Assembly (NCBI GenBank): GCA_027972325.1
Contig: JAPMOS010000083.1
Span: 106,415-170,414, forward strand
DNA length: 64,000 nucleotides
Direction: 5' to 3'
Origin: Paratrimastix pyriformis
Taxonomy: Eukaryota > Preaxostyla > Paratrimastigidae
The notes under the pieces were generated by a model that saw nothing but the letters and a program-made list of their open reading frames with translations, made no database searches and was not told the origin of the DNA. Shown piece after piece: positions 20,116 through 30,397 of the stretch. Position 1 is the stretch's first letter. Every line of letters begins with the position of its first letter. The translations under genes and the position numbers were made by a program.

Positions 20116-20996
20116 GGGACTGGTTTCCGGAAAGTGGAACCTGCCTTCTTAGATGGCCGGCTAGCGCGAAAACGGGTCTGCGTGTACCCGGTTTTCAGGT
20201 GACCACCCTAGCGGCCCGCGACGGCCGGCCACGCCACCGCACACAAACCTCGGAAAAGCCCGCTGCGAGGCTATCCAAAAAGCAGAATGAGGAAAAATCT
20301 TCTGCGTGTACCGTGTTTTCTGAACTGCTAAACAAATGGAATGAAACAAAGAATTTTTTGAAACCGCATCATGGCAGAAAAGCCCGCTGCGAGGGGGTCG
20401 TGGGACCCCAACAAGATTTGAAAAAGGCCGGAGCGGCTTCAACCCGCGCTTCAGTATCTCTTCCTTTTTCGAACGCGTCATTTTTCCGCCTTTGGTCGCG
20501 GCGCCTTCTTTTTCTGGCTAATCTTTTGTTTCTTTTATGTTTCTGTACTTCATTGCTTCCTTTGCGAATAGATCGACGCTTTATCACTTTTTGAGGGATG
20601 GGAATCACTTTTCACTTTCCACCGAACACTTGCACTAGATCGTCATTTCATTCGCATCTTATCTATTCACACTCACATCCAGGTCATTTCCAGGTCTCAA
20701 CTCACTTCGGCCACTTCAGACATTCAAGTATCCTCATTTCACCGGCACCACTCGGCACGGGAGTCCCACTCAACACACCAAACCACTAGACCATGCTGGT
20801 ACTTCATGTTAGTTCGCCAAGCATTTGGATCGGAACACTTTTTTCCGAATGCAGAATCTTGATCAGCCCCCCCACCCGGGCCCAGGGCCCCTCGACCTTA
20901 GTGGCCCACCATCCCGTGCTCATCGTGTAAGGTCCGTTCGTTTGCATCAACAAAATTTTTTCCCCCCTCTGGTACCAAAATGTAGAAACCAGTCCC
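20116..20996. mobile_element. Small non-coding inverted-repeat DNA transposon (MITE-like)
   Basis: 881 bp with perfect 12-bp terminal inverted repeats GGGACTGGTTTC, flanked by a 4-bp duplication AAAT (20112-20115 and 20997-21000). The empty site is preserved in LINE-A copy 2 at about 40017-40021, which fixes the ends to the base. Internally AAAAGCCCGCTGCGAG occurs twice (near 20255 and 20380), as does CTGCGTGTACC (near 20178 and 20302). No transposase ORF is supported. The TSD length and TIR do not let me name a superfamily. Confidence 0.8.
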
Positions 20997-21257
20997 AAAT
21001 AATCTCAAGAATAGAGCCAAGGGTTTCACGATCAGGAATTCGGTGAAGGCACGATGCAATACACGCGATGACTTGAGCGTGCTTCACAGCACCCTTGAAA
21101 GAATAAGAGGACCCCAGAGGACAACGGGAAAGGTCAACAGTCAAAGATTCCAAGAAAGAGGAAGAAAAGAAAGGGAAAGAGTCAGAAGATCGATGTGATG
21201 CCTGAGCGGCAGCCACTTCAACAAGAAAGGATTGCCAATCAATGCTAGAAATATCCA

Positions 21258-21604
21258 TTGAAATAAGAAATAAGCCCGGCTGACGAAAAGAAGGGGCTCG
21301 AACGCAAGAAAAGCGGAGCGGAAAAAAGCGTTCGAAGGGTGGCTGGTGCCGGGGGGAGGAAGGAAAAAGGTTTTGCCGAAACCTTGTTGACGAGGGGGAC
21401 GAGGGGGGGCGGTTAAACAGCACGCATACATGCAGGAGTGAAAATTACTTTTTACTTTACTGCTTGGTACCATGCTCTCTCCCCACCCCCCCACGCATGC
21501 CCCCCACCCCAACAGGGTACGGAGACAGGCAGCCCGGGGCTTACGCCCCAGGCCCGCCCACCCCCGTGCAGAGGCGCCCGAAGGCACCCCCGCAGCGCAC
21601 CGGT
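21258..21604 (-). other. LINE-A copy 1 5' UTR / copy 2 3' UTR junction
   Basis: Between the ORF1 start of copy 1 and the ORF2 stop of copy 2. It contains C-rich and GGGGGG-rich runs, and a T/A-rich block around 21440. The same junction recurs at about 40258-40614, with homopolymer runs shorter there. The exact element border cannot be placed, because both junctions are alike and no empty site exists in the window. Confidence 0.4.
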
Positions 21605-24135
21605 TTATCCGGTCTCCCCCCCCGAGGGGGGGTGGCCCTTCAGCGCTTCTGCTACATCCTTTCTTTCCGCGGTCCTTTCCTTCCACTCTTTCCTCTTCAT
21701 TGACTTACCCCGCTCCTCCACCAACAGCATCATCATCCGCTTCCATGGCTTCAGGTACCGACCCACTTCTCGCTGAGTGTCCTCGTCCCAGAAGCCCAGC
21801 TCGGCTGCCATCCTGGTATAGTTGGCGTGCTCCTGTGTGTAGTCGCACCTGTCCCGCAGTCGCTGCGCCACCTTCCGGACCACTGCCTCGCCCATTTCCC
21901 GCACGTTCACCATGGGCCCAGGTCGTTTTCTCTCATCGTCGACAATGCTCTGGTGCGCAACCACATTGGCCCTCCCCGCCTGCCTCATCAGCACTGTGTG
22001 CAACTGCCTGAGTGCTGCCATGTCCATCGGGTACTGTTCCCGTGCTGCCTGGTTCTCAAAGAGCAGAATCCCCACCGTCCAGGGTGCATTCCGATGCCCC
22101 TTGTTCCCTGTCCGCCAGAACTCCGGGTCCCAGAACTGGAATGTGCCCACCTCCTTCTTCGGGTCCCTCTTCTGCACTGTCCTCCCCTTCAACACCATGC
22201 TCCCCAACCTGCCCCCTGTTGTCTCCATGATGAACAACTCCTGGAAGAACATCCCCGGCACCATGGCCAACCGCGCACCCGTCCTGTCATCCTCCCTCCC
22301 TGGTAATGTCGACCGTCGGTTGGGCTGTCCTTCCCCGTAAGGGACCACCGTCAAGCAGCGGAATGCCCGCTTACTCTGTTCCACTCGCCTCCCAATGGTT
22401 TCAAACATCTTGTCCATCTCCTTTTGGTCGTACTCCGGGTTTGCGTAACACAGCATTTCGCGATTGCGATCACTCAACGCCTTGTACCCGTCGTACTTTG
22501 CGCCATAGAAAAATGCATCGTCCTCATGAGGGGTGTAATATTCGGGGTAGGTTGGGTCAGCGTTCCCTGGATGTGAGAAGATAAGTGTTGACAAACTTCC
22601 AGCTTGTCGGAGAAGAGTGGAAATCTCCCACGGGGTCGCCCAACTCATCTTGCTGGTATATTTGCGCCCTCCCTGTTTCTGACCTGACTGACTCTCATTT
22701 GCTCTCACTAGCTTTGACTGCCCGCTTGGTTCGGGTTCATCTTCGGTGTCCTGTCGTGGTCGTTTCTCTCGCCCGTCTTCTCGGGCATTCCAAGATGAGG
22801 CTCCCCTTCGCTTGCCAGTCTCTCGAGGTTCTCGATTTTTCGAGACTTCTTTCGGTCGGTTTCGGTTTCCGCTCTCTTCTGCCGGTTTTGGCACGGCGGT
22901 CGAGTTCGATCGCGATTCCAATGCTGTCTTTGCTTCAGGTTTGCCAACCAGCACTTCTTTTCCTTCTTGATACCTATTGCACATATCCTCCACTTCTTTC
23001 ATGAAGATTTTCCAAAAGTCGGGCCACGATCTTCCGCGGAGAGATCGTCTTGCCCTTTCGTACAGCGCCCAGAAAACGTCTGTCTCAATCCTGCATTCGT
23101 CACTCACTTTTATGCACCCATTCACCTCTTCCAGCTTTTCCCGCTGTCGGATGGCAACTTTTTCGAGGCCGGTCAAGGGATCACCTCGATGCGCCCACCG
23201 GTCAAGCTCGGCAAGGTCCGTGTTCACCCTCCTCCACACTCTCTCCCTCACTTGCATGCTGCGTGGGCACCTGTGCACCAAATGATTAAGACTGTCTTTG
23301 TTCCCACACACCGGACACTCCCGCGGGAAACCCCCGTTCCACTTACTCGGCACGTTACATGTCAAATAGGCTTGAGACACCGTCATGACGTATGCATTTC
23401 TGCTTGTTGTGTGCACCATGTCCACCATGTTTCGCCACCCATTCCCACTCCGCGCGTTAATGACCACCAGTGCACCCCTCACCTGCTTCTTGGTCCCCAA
23501 ATTCTCCATCCTCTGCCTTGTCCACTCCGCCTCCAGGGCCCCTTTCTGTCCATCCACCACCGCCTTCACCTCCATCCCCGCACGCCCCACACTGTCTTTT
23601 GCCCCTCGGATGTACAGTCGCACCCCCGTTCGCGCCTCTGCCTGGGCTTCTTCCTGGGCTGCCGGGTCGAGATTCAGCTGCAGAGCCTCCTTGGCCGCTT
23701 GGTCTGCCTCCTTGTTGCCCCGAGCATCCGTGCTCTCTCCATCCTGGTGCCCCTTGATCCACCGAATGTGCACCCGACCCTTGTGTTCTGCCATCCGTCT
23801 CCCCAGTCGGCACAGCATGACCCACGTCTCTTGCTCCATCCTCGCCGCCTTGTTACCCCTCTGCTGTTGAATCTTCCGCACCCACGACATGGCCACCTTG
23901 CTGTCCGTCACCACCTCCACGTCCACTCCGTCTCCCGCCATTGCTATGGCCTCCGCCACTGCCTCCACTTCCGCTTCATTGTTGGTCTGGTGGGGTCCAG
24001 TCGACCTCGCCCTCTTGCGCACCACCAGCGTCACTCCATCCTCCATGAGCTCCACCACCCCGTACCCCGCCTTATGCTTACTCTTGTCCTTCTCTTTTGT
24101 CGCCGACCCATCCGTGTAGAAGGTTCTTTTCGGCG
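21605..24135 (-). pseudogene. LINE-A ORF2 C-terminal part: RNase H, zinc finger, PCIF1-like methyltransferase-type domain
   Basis: RNase H: TFYTDGSAT, NNEAEVEAVAEAI, VVTDSKVAMSWV and IRWIKGHQDGES with GNKEADQAA hold the expected Asp, Glu, Asp, His and Asp. A finger follows: CPVCGNKDSLNHLVHRCP (about 23260-23320). After a basic linker, about 250 residues (22620-21850) carry DDAFFYGAKYDGY, MLCYANPEYDQKEMDKMF, CLTVVPYGEG and WTVGILLFEN. This order and spacing recalls PCIF1-type adenine-N6 methyltransferases (ANPPF followed by a helix and a xxVVP strand), with NPEY instead of NPPF. That last assignment is my inference from motif shape. The frame is uninterrupted from about 24058 to the stop at 21605, and the same protein is in copy 3. 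Confidence 0.7.
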
Positions 24136-25850
24136 TCGCGCCCCCCGTCCGGTTCCCTTCCTGCTCTCGGTCCGCGACTTCTTTCGCCTCTGCCCTGCTT
24201 CCTCCTCATCCACCACCACCTCACCAGCATTGCGTCTTTTCACTTGCCTCTGTTTTCCCACCCTCTTCTGGCTCCTATCCCCCACCTCCTTATCGTGTTT
24301 TCTCTCTTCCACGGCCATCCTCCCATCTTCTTCTCCCGAAGTCTCATCGTCGTCCAGAATCATCATCTTCTTCTTCTTGCCATCTTTTTGCTTTTCAACA
24401 TCCATTCTGCCTTCTTCCTCCGAAGTGTTGTCATCATCCAGTACCATCATCCTCTTCCTCCCTTTGACCTCTTCCTCTTCCTCCTCCACCTCCACTACTT
24501 CCTCACTCATCCATGCCCACGACCCTTTGGCTCCCATCCTTCTTCAGCACCTGCTGTTGCAGTTGCGGCTGCCTCGGTTGCAACATCTGCTTCTGCTGCT
24601 TCTGCTGCTCTTGCAGTTGCGGCTCCTGCGACTGCTTCTGCTGCTTCAGTTTCGGCTCCGACTGGTGCGGCTGCTGTTGCTCTTGTTCCGCTGTGTCCGT
24701 CTCCTGTTCCTCTACGGTGGTCCGTTTCCTTGCCGGCATTCTAAAACCTGGCAGCAGCACTTCATTCCGTTCCCCCCCACACATTATTTTAGACAACTCT
24801 GTCCACCATTTGGGCTTAGGACCACTTCTCCCGAACCACTTCACCAGCCTCAACCCGTCATCTGTCACCAAGTCGTCCAGTGTCCTCTTTCCATGCTTCA
24901 CCAACATTTCCCTGTGGGCCTTCGACAGACACACCCCCACTTGTGCCACCATGCCTTCAATGCTGGCCCAGTCCTTCTTCTTCTCATCGATGAACTCCCT
25001 TCCCTTCTTCATGCCGGCCACAATCAGCGGGCACCCCTTTGCGTACTGAGGCTTCCTTGGCTTCCCCACATCCCCCTCTCCGTATGTTTCCTCTCCATCC
25101 ACCAGGTGTGGCTCCTTGCTGTCTCCGACCCGAAGGCCGACCTCCCGTCGTGCCATCACCCGAATCGACTCGGCCACATAACCATAGGTCCGTCTCTGTT
25201 TGTTATCCTGTGGGTATTCCAGTATATCTCGTTGCGCGCCCCATAATTTGGTGAGTGTCTGTATTTCTGCCCTCAGATTTTGTCCCAGCTCGGTGTCTGG
25301 CTCCGCCAACCTTCCCACCAGCTGCATGATAGCTGTCGTGTCGTGTACGTCCGTGGGTGACTTCACTCCCAGTCCGCCCAGCTCCTCCGGCAGAAAGACC
25401 AAGTCGGTCGGGTCTCTCCTCCCCAGCGAGGAGATGCAGTGTCGCATCACGTTGCTGTAAGCCCTCTCAATCTTGTCCAGCTCGTCCTTCTTGCTCGGGA
25501 ACTGCCTTGCACTGTACTGCAGAATGGGGGTCACACACTCGTTCAGCACCTGTATCACCACCGCAATGGGTAAAGTACGCTGTGTCAACCTCTCCAGGCG
25601 TCCCATAATTTTCTCCATCACCCTGCTCGTGTTGATTCGCATGTTCATCTCGCTGTTCAACCACACCCCCAAGTACCGAATGGCCCCTCCGCTTGGCTGC
25701 TGCTCAATGAGCTGCCCTGGTCCCACCCGAATGGGCACGCCAACCCCTCCCCTGACTGTTTCATTCGTGATGAAGTCACACTTCTTCCAGTTCAGCTGCA
25801 TCCCCGCCTGCTCAATCACCTCTGCCGCCGCTCTCTGGGTCACCCTGTGA
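24136..25850 (-). pseudogene. LINE-A ORF2: RT thumb and low-complexity linker, copy 2
   Basis: Begins just after the missing RT active site with RAAAEVIEQAGMQLNWKKC and IRYLGVWLNSEMNMR (the usual YLG motif after the YxDD box), followed by a thumb-like helical region (RLERLTQRTLPIAVVIQVL; ERAYSNVMRHCISSLGR). From about 24800 it becomes a Gln/Glu-rich linker with poly-Q runs, then in another frame (24031-24537) an acidic/Lys-rich region with two KKMMILDDDETSGEE-like repeats leading into RNase H. It links RT to RNase H; the frame changes once near 24520. Confidence 0.65.
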
Positions 25851-28800
25851 AATACCTCTCCCAATGTTGAATGGTTCTGTCACCCCATATGCTGTTATAA
25901 CCCGTGACTGCCTTCCCGTGTACAAGCTCCTCACATACTGCATGAACTTTTCCTCCGTCCCCATCCTTTCCAGTGCATCCATCAGTGCCCGCATGCTGAC
26001 CGTGTCATATGCCTGGCAATGTCCAACGACACCATCCAGAACTTCTTCTTTGCTCGCTTGGCCTCCGTTATGACACTGAGCACATTGCTAATGGGCGTCT
26101 CAATCCTCCTTCCGCGCAGGAACCCGAACTGCTCCGGCCCAAAGACCTTCCTGGCCTCCGTCTGCTCCTGGAACCTACGCGCAATGACGGTCTGCAATGC
26201 CTTCAACCATACTGAAATGAGTGTAATGGGTCTCCTCCCCATGGGGTCACCCGGGTGCGCCTTTCCTGGTTTGGTCAACATGTGGATGTTGCTCTGCTTT
26301 AACTCCGCAGGCACCGTGGCCGACTCCAACATGGCGTTGTACTGTTTGAGCATCCACTCCCACAACAGGGGGGGTCCCATGACCAACATCTCGGCTGTCA
26401 CCCCATCAGGTCCGCATGCCTTCCCCATTGCCAACTTCCTCACCAGCTGGGCCACTTCCTCCACGCCCTCCAAGGGCCTCATCACTGACCGAGTCTTGGC
26501 GTCCACTCCCATTTCGCCCTCCGCCTGACCACCATCCTCACCCATCCATATCTCCTCCACTGGGTGTTTTGCATCGTCTCTTCCCGTTTGGCTTCGAGGC
26601 GGTGCGAGGCTGTCCAACCTACGCAGCAAGTTCAACACATCCTCACTTTCAGCCTGTTCAGCTTCCCCCTTTTCGCTGGTCTGCCCATCCCTCGACCTCG
26701 CCTGCTCCTCCATCACCGCCCGCCATCCCTCCTTCACTTGTTGCGCATCTGAGGTCACCTCCACCACCTTCCCTCCAACATCCTTCCGGGCGAACGTTGT
26801 CACTGGGGTGTTGGGGTCACATAGAATTCCCCTGTATATGTGTCGCCTCTTCCCCTCCAGTTTGTGGTCCTGTTCCTTGCGCTGTGCCCTCGTCAGTTCC
26901 CTCAGTTGTATTTTCTTCTCGTGTGCCTCTTCTGGCGTCATCCCCTTCCGCAGCAAGTCTCGCCTGAGGGCCTTCATCCTCCGGGTCTCCCAGTTCCGCT
27001 CTGCCGCTGTCACCCGCTTTTTTCCAAAGGTCCGTTCCCCTGCTCCCTTCAAAATCTCGGACATCTCTGTGAAGGTATACACTCGCATCCCTCTGACCAC
27101 CTTGCCATGCACTTCATCCAGCTGCTCCTCCTCCACCGTCGGCAACTTCCCAACCCCAATCGCTCTTGCCACCACCCGCCTATATCGTTCCACCTTCTCC
27201 ATCATGGTTCGGTACTTCTCTTGGGCCTCAGTTTCTTCCACAAATCCGGGTTCTTGCCCCTCAGTGTCCCCCTCCTCATCTTCTGTCTCATCCTCATCCT
27301 TCGTTGCCATTCTTGCTTCGTGTGCCTTCCTCCGCACCCGGTTCCTTTCCTCCTCTCGCTCAGCCTCCACTTTCCATTGTCTCATGTCCCCGGGTGATGG
27401 GCACAGGACAACATCACGCACCTGCGTCGGAACCCCGGTCCCTACGCGCACTCCTCTAAGGTCCGTCATCGTCATGTGGTGGTCGGTAATTTTTTCCCAT
27501 AAAATATTGGTGTTGCGCCATGCCTGCCAGTTATGCAGGTATTCCCCCGCCATCTTCGGTGTTGCCAGGGCAATGTCGAGCCGTGAGCGCTGCCACACTC
27601 CCAGTCGCATCTTTTCATATGTCACCTCATCCTCCCTGCCCACCATCTTGCCCACATCCGCCAACCCCATCTGCTCCTGTGTTTCTGGCTGCCTTGCCAA
27701 GTCATTCATGTCACCCACCACCAACACCGCCATCCCAGCTGTGCGCGCCTCATCCACCACCCGCTCCACCGTGTCCACTACCCGTTTCTTCAGTGCCTTA
27801 TCGTCCCCATTGGGGTAGTATACTCCAACAATGCGAATCTTACGGTTGTCTTGGCACCAGTCCATCCTCATAACATACCCAGGCATCTCCACCTCCACGC
27901 CCTTCACTCCACACAACAGCTCCCTCTTATATGCCATCAAAACCCCCGCACTTGCGTATGTTGTGGGTGCAGGTGAACTCTTGACAATCATCCCTCGCAA
28001 CCGCTGGCTCCACGGAGCACCGCCTTGCGGCTCTTTGGTCTCTTGTAAGACCAACACATCTGCTTGCGACACCTCCACCAGGTCCGTGACATTGGCCCGC
28101 TTGATGGCGTTGCCCAATCCTCTGACATTCCAACTGACCACCCGCACCAACCCTTTCCCCTTGATCGGCACCCCCTTCATCACGTCCGCCCTCTTCCAGT
28201 CCTCAATCCCTTCCTGCTTGTCTGACCCAGCCAGCGCATACCACTTCTTCCTATCCTCCTCCAACAGCAAACGCTCCTGCTTCCTTCTCTCCCGCTTGGC
28301 CATGTCCTTCTTGCTTACACCCTTCTTCCGCTTTCCCCTTGTGTCCCCTACCCCTGGTGCTGCCGCCTGGTATGTCCATGCTCCGGGGTCACTGCACTCA
28401 GCCGCCAATGCCGCCGCCGGTCGTGGCTTCTCCGCCTTCACCTGTTGTTGCTTCCCATCGGCCGGTTTCCTCGTCGCCACTCTGCCGATTGACGGTCTGC
28501 CCCTCACTCCTGGCTGCCCAGTCCATGCCAACACCTCACCAGGATCCCTCACGTACACCATCAACCGTGCCCTTTCGTCCGGTCCCTCCCTCCGCGTCAC
28601 CCTTGCATCGTTCATCTCTTCCCACTCCACTTCGCCGCCAACCCTCCTGCATGACACCCAATGCCTCTTCCTCGGAAGGTATGTCACCCCGGCGACTGGC
28701 CACATCCCCACATCTCCCAGCGTGATCTTGTCCCATGCCACCGGCGTATCCTCATCGCCACGCACTTCCACCAGCACTCCTTCGCCCACCCGGCCCCATG

Positions 28801-29150
28801 CGTGCCTCACATCAACTGTCCCTTCCCGTTTGCACATTGGGCAGGCCCCTCGACCGTCCATGGCCATCATCTCTTGCACACTACACGTCCCTCCCACCTC
28901 CTTATACACAATCACGTCCACCTTGTCCTCACTACGCCTCCACCCACATGCCGCACATTCTCTTGTCTGTAGGTCAGTCGCCCCCATGTTGAACCGTCCC
29001 AATCCATCCCTACACCACTCAGCAGCCGCAGGAAGCTCACTGGCATCTCCCCACTCAAACCTCACCCCAGGCAACATGCCAATATTCGGAGGGGGCGCAA
29101 CGACGCCCTCTCTCAGCGCTCGAGTCCACTCGTTCAGGGTCTGACAGGCC
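25851..29150 (-). pseudogene. LINE-A ORF2: USP-like domain (C-terminal part), APE endonuclease and RT N-terminal half, copy 2
   Basis: One open frame of 1031 codons (25982-29077). Order: the second half of the USP-like domain (GDASEL, CAACGW, CPMCKREG, RHWVSCRR, EMNDARV), a basic linker (KRKKGVSKKDMAKRERRKQ), APE endonuclease (SWNVRGLGN, QETKEPQGG, GDMNDLA, SRLDIALAT, DHHMT), a spacer, then RT (GKACGPDGVTAEMLV, MLTKPGKAHPGDP, RRPITLISVWLK, FGFLRGRRIETPI, KFWMVSLDIA). A frame change follows, then GISQGDP. Directly after GDP about 80 residues including the catalytic YxDD box are deleted (near 25840), so this RT cannot function. The fusion of protease, endonuclease and RT in one frame is the key point. 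Confidence 0.8.
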
Positions 29151-30054
29151 CCTCCTTACCATCCTCCACCGTGGACCAACATTGCAACGCCGAATTGACC
29201 CAGCAGCAAAGTGCATGCGGATTCGCAATGCCCCGACTCACAACACCATCGCTTCCATCCTCTTCTTCACCATCCCCTCCTCCCGGCTGCCCACCACCCA
29301 TTCTGCTCCCTCCTTCCTCTGAACCACTTGTCCTCCACAGATGTCTCTTCCGCCCTGGTGCACCTGACCGCGCCACCCTCCTCCTCCCGATCGGGTTCTC
29401 TCCGCTCCATCGACGAGCCCCCTCCTTAATTTTACCCACCAATCCTTTCCTTTCCTCACTCTCTTCGACCCCTTCCCTACAGACCTCCACCATCCACTCA
29501 AACTTCCCAGCGATCCACTCGATCACCCAGACCATAACTTCCCATCCTTCTTCCCAATCGTTTCCCTCCTTTTTGATTGGTGCCCCAATAGATTTGCGTA
29601 TCGCTCCTTGTTCCTTTCCTCGCCTCAGGGGGGGCCAGAGAGATTCGATCGAGCACACCCCACTGTCCCATTTCCTGCCGAATAGCCTTCTCACCAGAGA
29701 TTCGCTCGCTTTGAGGGGTCTCCGGGTCTTCCCCACTTTCCCATCCTTCTCTTTCAATTTCTCCCTTCACCACCTCAGGATGATTCAGAAATTTTTATCC
29801 ATGTAAAAATTGTTTTGCGCAAGAAATTGATTTTTTCCTGGTTCCACCACTCTCAATTCCATTTGTCTCCACCAATTTTTTACCAACCTGTCCAGTGTTA
29901 TCCCAGGTTTCCACCTCGATCCGGCGGATAGTCTCTGCCGCCAGCGCAACATCGGGTCGTCGGGAGCTTGAGCACCTCCCTGCTGGCGGCCTTGTGTGCA
30001 AGGTTTCTTGGGTGGGTTGGGGGACATCGGGCTCCTCCCGATCAAGGACTTCGT
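29134..30054 (-). pseudogene. LINE-A ORF2 N-terminal region with USP Cys box, copy 2
   Basis: Carries the start of the USP-like domain (NPHALCCWVNSALQCW near 29190-29240) and the charged region before it. The frame is separated from the rest of the protease by loss of one C in a C-run near 29150 (GGCCCCTCC versus GGCCCCCTCC in copy 1). The upstream part, 29758-30054, matches copy 1 13460-13745 with small indels. It ends at the NA1 insertion. Apart from the indels the protein is nearly identical to copy 1. Confidence 0.65.
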
Positions 30055-30397
30055 CCTTTTCTGCCCTTGTTGTTGTTGTTGTGATACTATTTCGACTGCC
30101 AGTAACTGCGCGCAAAACACAGAAAACTGAAACAGAAGAAAATCCGTTCATCCGGTCGAAACCGGCGGGTAACATGCCGACCTACACCCCCTCAGGGGTA
30201 GGCGCACAGACGGCATGGCGGGAAAGAGAGAGACTGGAATGTCGCCAGGAAACAGAATCGTTCAAACACTTGACAGCAAACAGAAGGAACATCAAAAGAA
30301 AGAACGGGGCAAGGGGGGGGGACAAAAGGATCCAACACTGAGACACGGGACACGAGGAACAATGAAAGGGGGCGAAGGAAGCAAAAGACAAGAACAG

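Larger units (their letters stand above)
15840..21257 (-). pseudogene. LINE-A ORF1, copy 1 (split by two insertions)
   Basis: Starts at ATG 21257 (MDISSIDWQSFLVEVAAAQ). Pieces: 20997-21257, 19665-20115 and about 15840-16446, interrupted by the inverted-repeat transposon and LINE-C. The N-terminal ~190 residues are helical (GAVKHAQVIACIASCLHR; AILLDFVFEILSACIFW), followed by a long Pro/Ala/Thr/Val-rich disordered region with a basic KGRKKGRKG patch. The C-terminus is Trp-rich (PFGWWITRYSP, WRGEGRWG). The same tail (GWWI, WWMGSAPPSGWV) ends the NA1 protein. It is probably the RNA-binding gag-like ORF1; no RRM or CCHC is visible. Confidence 0.55.
9106..21430 (-). mobile_element. LINE-A non-LTR retrotransposon, copy 1 (3'-truncated, nested insertions)
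   Basis: Minus-strand LINE of the window's main family. The 5' end lies near 21430 (boundary with copy 2's 3' UTR, not resolved to the base). In order: ORF1 (split by the 20116-20996 transposon and by LINE-C), the 161-bp tandem repeats, ORF2 with the USP-like domain, a NA2 insertion at 10678-12090 and the APE endonuclease. It ends abruptly at 9106 where DIRS copy A begins, so RT, RNase H and the C-terminal domain are absent from this copy. Copy 2 shows the uninterrupted order of most joints. Confidence 0.7.

Noticed and set aside
20199-20594. Transposase ORF inside the inverted-repeat transposon
   Set aside because: The 131-codon frame has no catalytic motif and overlaps internal short repeats.
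15419-21430. A separate non-autonomous element between LINE-A copies
   Set aside because: It lies between the 3' end of one LINE-A and the ORF2 of the next in both junctions, and encodes an ORF1-type protein. It is better explained as the 5' part (ORF1) of LINE-A.
22967-25246. 759-codon plus-strand frame
   Set aside because: Antisense shadow of LINE-A ORF2; His/Pro/Leu-rich composition with no motif.
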